Of a stretch of 22,263 bases of DNA, positions 20,695 to 22,263 are shown piece after piece. How positions within the stretch are numbered: position 1 is the stretch's first letter; each line of letters starts with the position of its first letter. The DNA comes from a virus. The translations under genes and the position numbers were made by a program. The DNA lies in the IMG/VR virus record IMGVR_UViG_3300010883_005498, positions 1 through 22,263 of that record. One strand, given 5' to 3'. Under the pieces are notes generated by a model. It was not told the origin of the DNA. It worked only from the letters and a program-made list of their open reading frames with translations, and made no database searches.

Positions 20695-21262
20695 GTATTT
20701 ATTAATGACAGGAGCGCCAGGCAGTCGATGGTCTGGAGTTGCAAATAGGATTCATGCATCCGTTGACTTTGACCAGACCGATGATACCAAAGAAAGGTCA
20801 TTCTCACATCACAATGGTTTGATACACGGGGGTGCATACTTTGACCCTATGATGGAGTTTGATAATGACGTTGGGTCATGGGATAAACCATTTAGTGGAG
20901 AAGACACTCACGGTGTCCGACTAATCAAATCTCATACCTTTGCATATGAACTGAACTCCTTAAAAGAACATCCTATTGTTATGGTACTAAGGAACGACTA
21001 CGAGTGTTTAACTTGGTGGTTGGAGTGTGGTGGTTTTGATATTCCGTATCCCAACTATGCGTGGTACAAAAATCAAGACGAAATGTTTACACAGATACAG
21101 TTACAGAACAAAGCAATTAACAGATTCATATATAAGAACAGAGACAAAGTTGTCAAGTGTAAAACTAATTGGGAATTATTAGACGTGTTAGAACTAGACT
21201 CTTCGGTAACTTGTGATGGATACAGTAAAAAGGATGTGACCGTATATGTCTACCAACCCTAA
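20684..21262 (+). CDS. second P-loop sulfotransferase-like protein
   Basis: This 192-aa protein begins KYLLMTGAPGSRWSGVANRI, a degenerate P-loop at about residues 10-18, again without a Walker lysine. Then RLIKSHTFAYELNSL and HPIVMVLRNDYECLTWWLECGG follow, the latter at the place of the 3'-phosphate-binding R-N-x-x-D/E-x-x segment of sulfotransferases. Aromatic residues cluster near 120-128 (YPNYAWY). It is read in overlap with the genes on both sides (11 and 17 bases). It looks like a partner or paralogue of the protein at 20056. I can support the fold class but not the activity. Confidence 0.6.
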   Translation: MKGKYLLMTGAPGSRWSGVANRIHASVDFDQTDDTKERSFSHHNGLIHGGAYFDPMMEFDNDVGSWDKPFSGEDTHGVRLIKSHTFAYELNSLKEHPIVMVLRNDYECLTWWLECGGFDIPYPNYAWYKNQDEMFTQIQLQNKAINRFIYKNRDKVVKCKTNWELLDVLELDSSVTCDGYSKKDVTVYVYQP

Positions 21263-21803
21263 AGCAATGACTGCCGAAACAAGACAGTGGTTGAAAGACT
21301 ACTTTACATACGACTGGCCAAGTTCACGCACTGCGGGACTTGATAGATATTATTGGACGGGGTTTAGATTAATTGAAGAAATCGGAGAAGGGGAATCAGT
21401 TCTGGATGTTGGTTGTGGTGTCAATCCTCTTAAGCGTCACATTACCAATCTTCATGGAATTGATATCACAGACATAGGTTCTGACGAACAGGTTGCAATT
21501 GAATATTTTAAGACCGAAGAGAAGTATGATGTTGCGTTTGCATTGGGTAGTATCAACTTTGGTAGTTACGATACAATCAGAGACCAGACCGAATCAATGG
21601 TCAATGCATTGAAACAGAAGTCTCGTATCTATTGGAGATGTAATCCCGCACACCGTGACCATGGTAATGACAAAGTAAAGGATGTGCCATTCTTTCATTG
21701 GAGACTGGAACACCACCTCTTGTTAGCAAAACGTTTTGGATACGAAGTAACAGAATTTATGCCTGACTTGAATCGTTATTATGTCAAGTGGGAAAGAGAA
21801 TGA
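21246..21803 (+). CDS. SAM-dependent methyltransferase (class I)
   Basis: This 185-aa protein has motif I of Rossmann-fold methyltransferases, SVLDVGCGVNPL (about 51-62), followed by LHGIDITD with the acidic residue that binds the SAM ribose (D73/D76) and YDVAFALGSINFG (about 94-106) as motif IV. It is short but holds the whole core. The C-terminal HRDHG and WRLEHHLLL segments may form the acceptor site. It is placed between sulfotransferase-like genes with 17- and 4-base overlaps, suggesting O-methylation in the same pathway, for example of a sugar or of a phosphoramidate group. No DNA-methyltransferase motif such as DPPY is present. Confidence 0.85.
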   Translation: MSTNPKAMTAETRQWLKDYFTYDWPSSRTAGLDRYYWTGFRLIEEIGEGESVLDVGCGVNPLKRHITNLHGIDITDIGSDEQVAIEYFKTEEKYDVAFALGSINFGSYDTIRDQTESMVNALKQKSRIYWRCNPAHRDHGNDKVKDVPFFHWRLEHHLLLAKRFGYEVTEFMPDLNRYYVKWERE

Positions 21804-22263
21804 TTAAGATGTTCGTCCACATCCCCAAGAATGGTGGGATGACAATAAGAAAGAATAAACAAATTCGTCAAAAGGTATTACTTTCTGGGACAGACAACCT
21901 AAAGAATGCGGAGTATGTACAAGGTCTTACAAAGAAAATGCATGACACCAAAGACCACGCAGGGTACGAACACGGACGTTGGAGAGACTGGCGACAAGAC
22001 GTAAAGGACACATATCAAGCAGTTGCAATCGTTCGTAATCCTTGGGATAGAGTATGTTCTCGTTACCTGTTCGCAAAGAAAGTAATACAACACGAAGGAA
22101 CTCAACCACAAAACTATGCAGATGTGTCATCCTTCGAGGCATTCCCAGAGGAACGTCATACGCGGCGTGGGCAAGAGTATATGTGGCAGCGTGCAATTCG
22201 TGGATGGTATCCTGCAGACGACCATGTGTCAGACGAAGAAGGAAACAACCGATGTGACATACT
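21800..22263 (+). CDS. sulfotransferase, 3' end cut by window
   Basis: Starting at the ATG that overlaps the methyltransferase TGA (ATGA), the frame stays open for 154 codons to the window end. MFVHIPKNGGMTIRK (from residue 4) is the 5'-phosphosulfate-binding motif of PAPS-dependent sulfotransferases (HIPKxGGxS/T). AIVRNPWDRVCSRY is the 3'-phosphate-binding motif RNPxxRxxSxY. Both are intact. It would transfer sulfate from PAPS to a hydroxyl or amine, commonly on a carbohydrate. It is the clearest of the three sulfotransferase-like genes in this run. Confidence 0.9.
   Translation, partial: MIKMFVHIPKNGGMTIRKNKQIRQKVLLSGTDNLKNAEYVQGLTKKMHDTKDHAGYEHGRWRDWRQDVKDTYQAVAIVRNPWDRVCSRYLFAKKVIQHEGTQPQNYADVSSFEAFPEERHTRRGQEYMWQRAIRGWYPADDHVSDEEGNNRCDI

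Noticed and set aside
1-22263. CRISPR array, insertion sequence, integrase or attachment site
   Set aside because: No regularly spaced direct repeats, no transposase or recombinase motif, no terminal inverted repeats were seen.

Overview
This window looks like one arm of a lytic, T4-like marine tailed phage (myovirus). The support is a class Ia ribonucleotide reductase pair (nrdA, nrdB), phoH, the small conserved proteins typical of marine T4-like phages (a two-CxxC zinc-ribbon peptide, a DUF6433-like protein, an LPD29-like protein), perfect sigma70-type promoters, T4-late-type TATAAATA elements, and dense one-way coding with ATGA/TAATG/GTGA start-stop overlaps. All 37 genes I support are on the + strand. 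No photosynthesis gene, tRNA, integrase, IS element or CRISPR is visible, so the host (a cyanobacterium, SAR11 or another marine proteobacterium) cannot be fixed from this window. No gene-free stretch exceeds about 110 bases. Domain names come from reading motifs in the translations; no database search was run.

Layout. (1) 1-1592: a cut 2OG-Fe(II) oxygenase, a conserved phage protein, a small basic protein and a 3-TM holin. (2) 1593-7233: a consensus promoter and leader hairpin, then nrdA (with a glutaredoxin domain near its C terminus), nrdB, a 40-aa zinc ribbon, a GIY-YIG-like nuclease, a shortened adenylate-forming (ANL) enzyme and an SGNH-hydrolase-like protein. (3) 7234-10397: two near-identical strong promoters and a run of small early-type genes, followed by panD (aspartate 1-decarboxylase, unexpected in a phage), an FmdB-like small protein and phoH. 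(4) 10434-11043: a 47-aa membrane/secreted peptide and an M15 peptidase endolysin. (5) 11040-22263: a long modification cluster with a second 2OG oxygenase, four glycosyltransferase-like proteins, a HAD phosphatase, a NodU/CmcH/TobZ-type carbamoyltransferase, an EF-hand membrane protein, a radical SAM/SPASM enzyme, a ferritin-like di-iron protein, a class I glutamine-amidotransferase-like hydrolase resembling the Campylobacter phosphoramidate-pathway enzyme, a cupin, two P-loop sulfotransferase-like proteins, a SAM methyltransferase and a clear sulfotransferase cut by the window end.

How it fits together. Regions 2 and 3 supply dNTPs and redirect host metabolism (RNR, PhoH and perhaps beta-alanine/CoA supply through PanD). 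Region 4, with the distant holin, serves lysis. Region 5 looks like a cassette that builds and decorates a glycan or other polymer with carbamoyl, sulfate, methyl and possibly phosphoramidate groups. Its target (virion, host surface, nucleotide or small molecule) cannot be read from the sequence. Three promoters share an extended sequence with an ACAA-N12-TTGT inverted repeat, suggesting shared control of the small-gene block and the HAD/carbamoyltransferase block.
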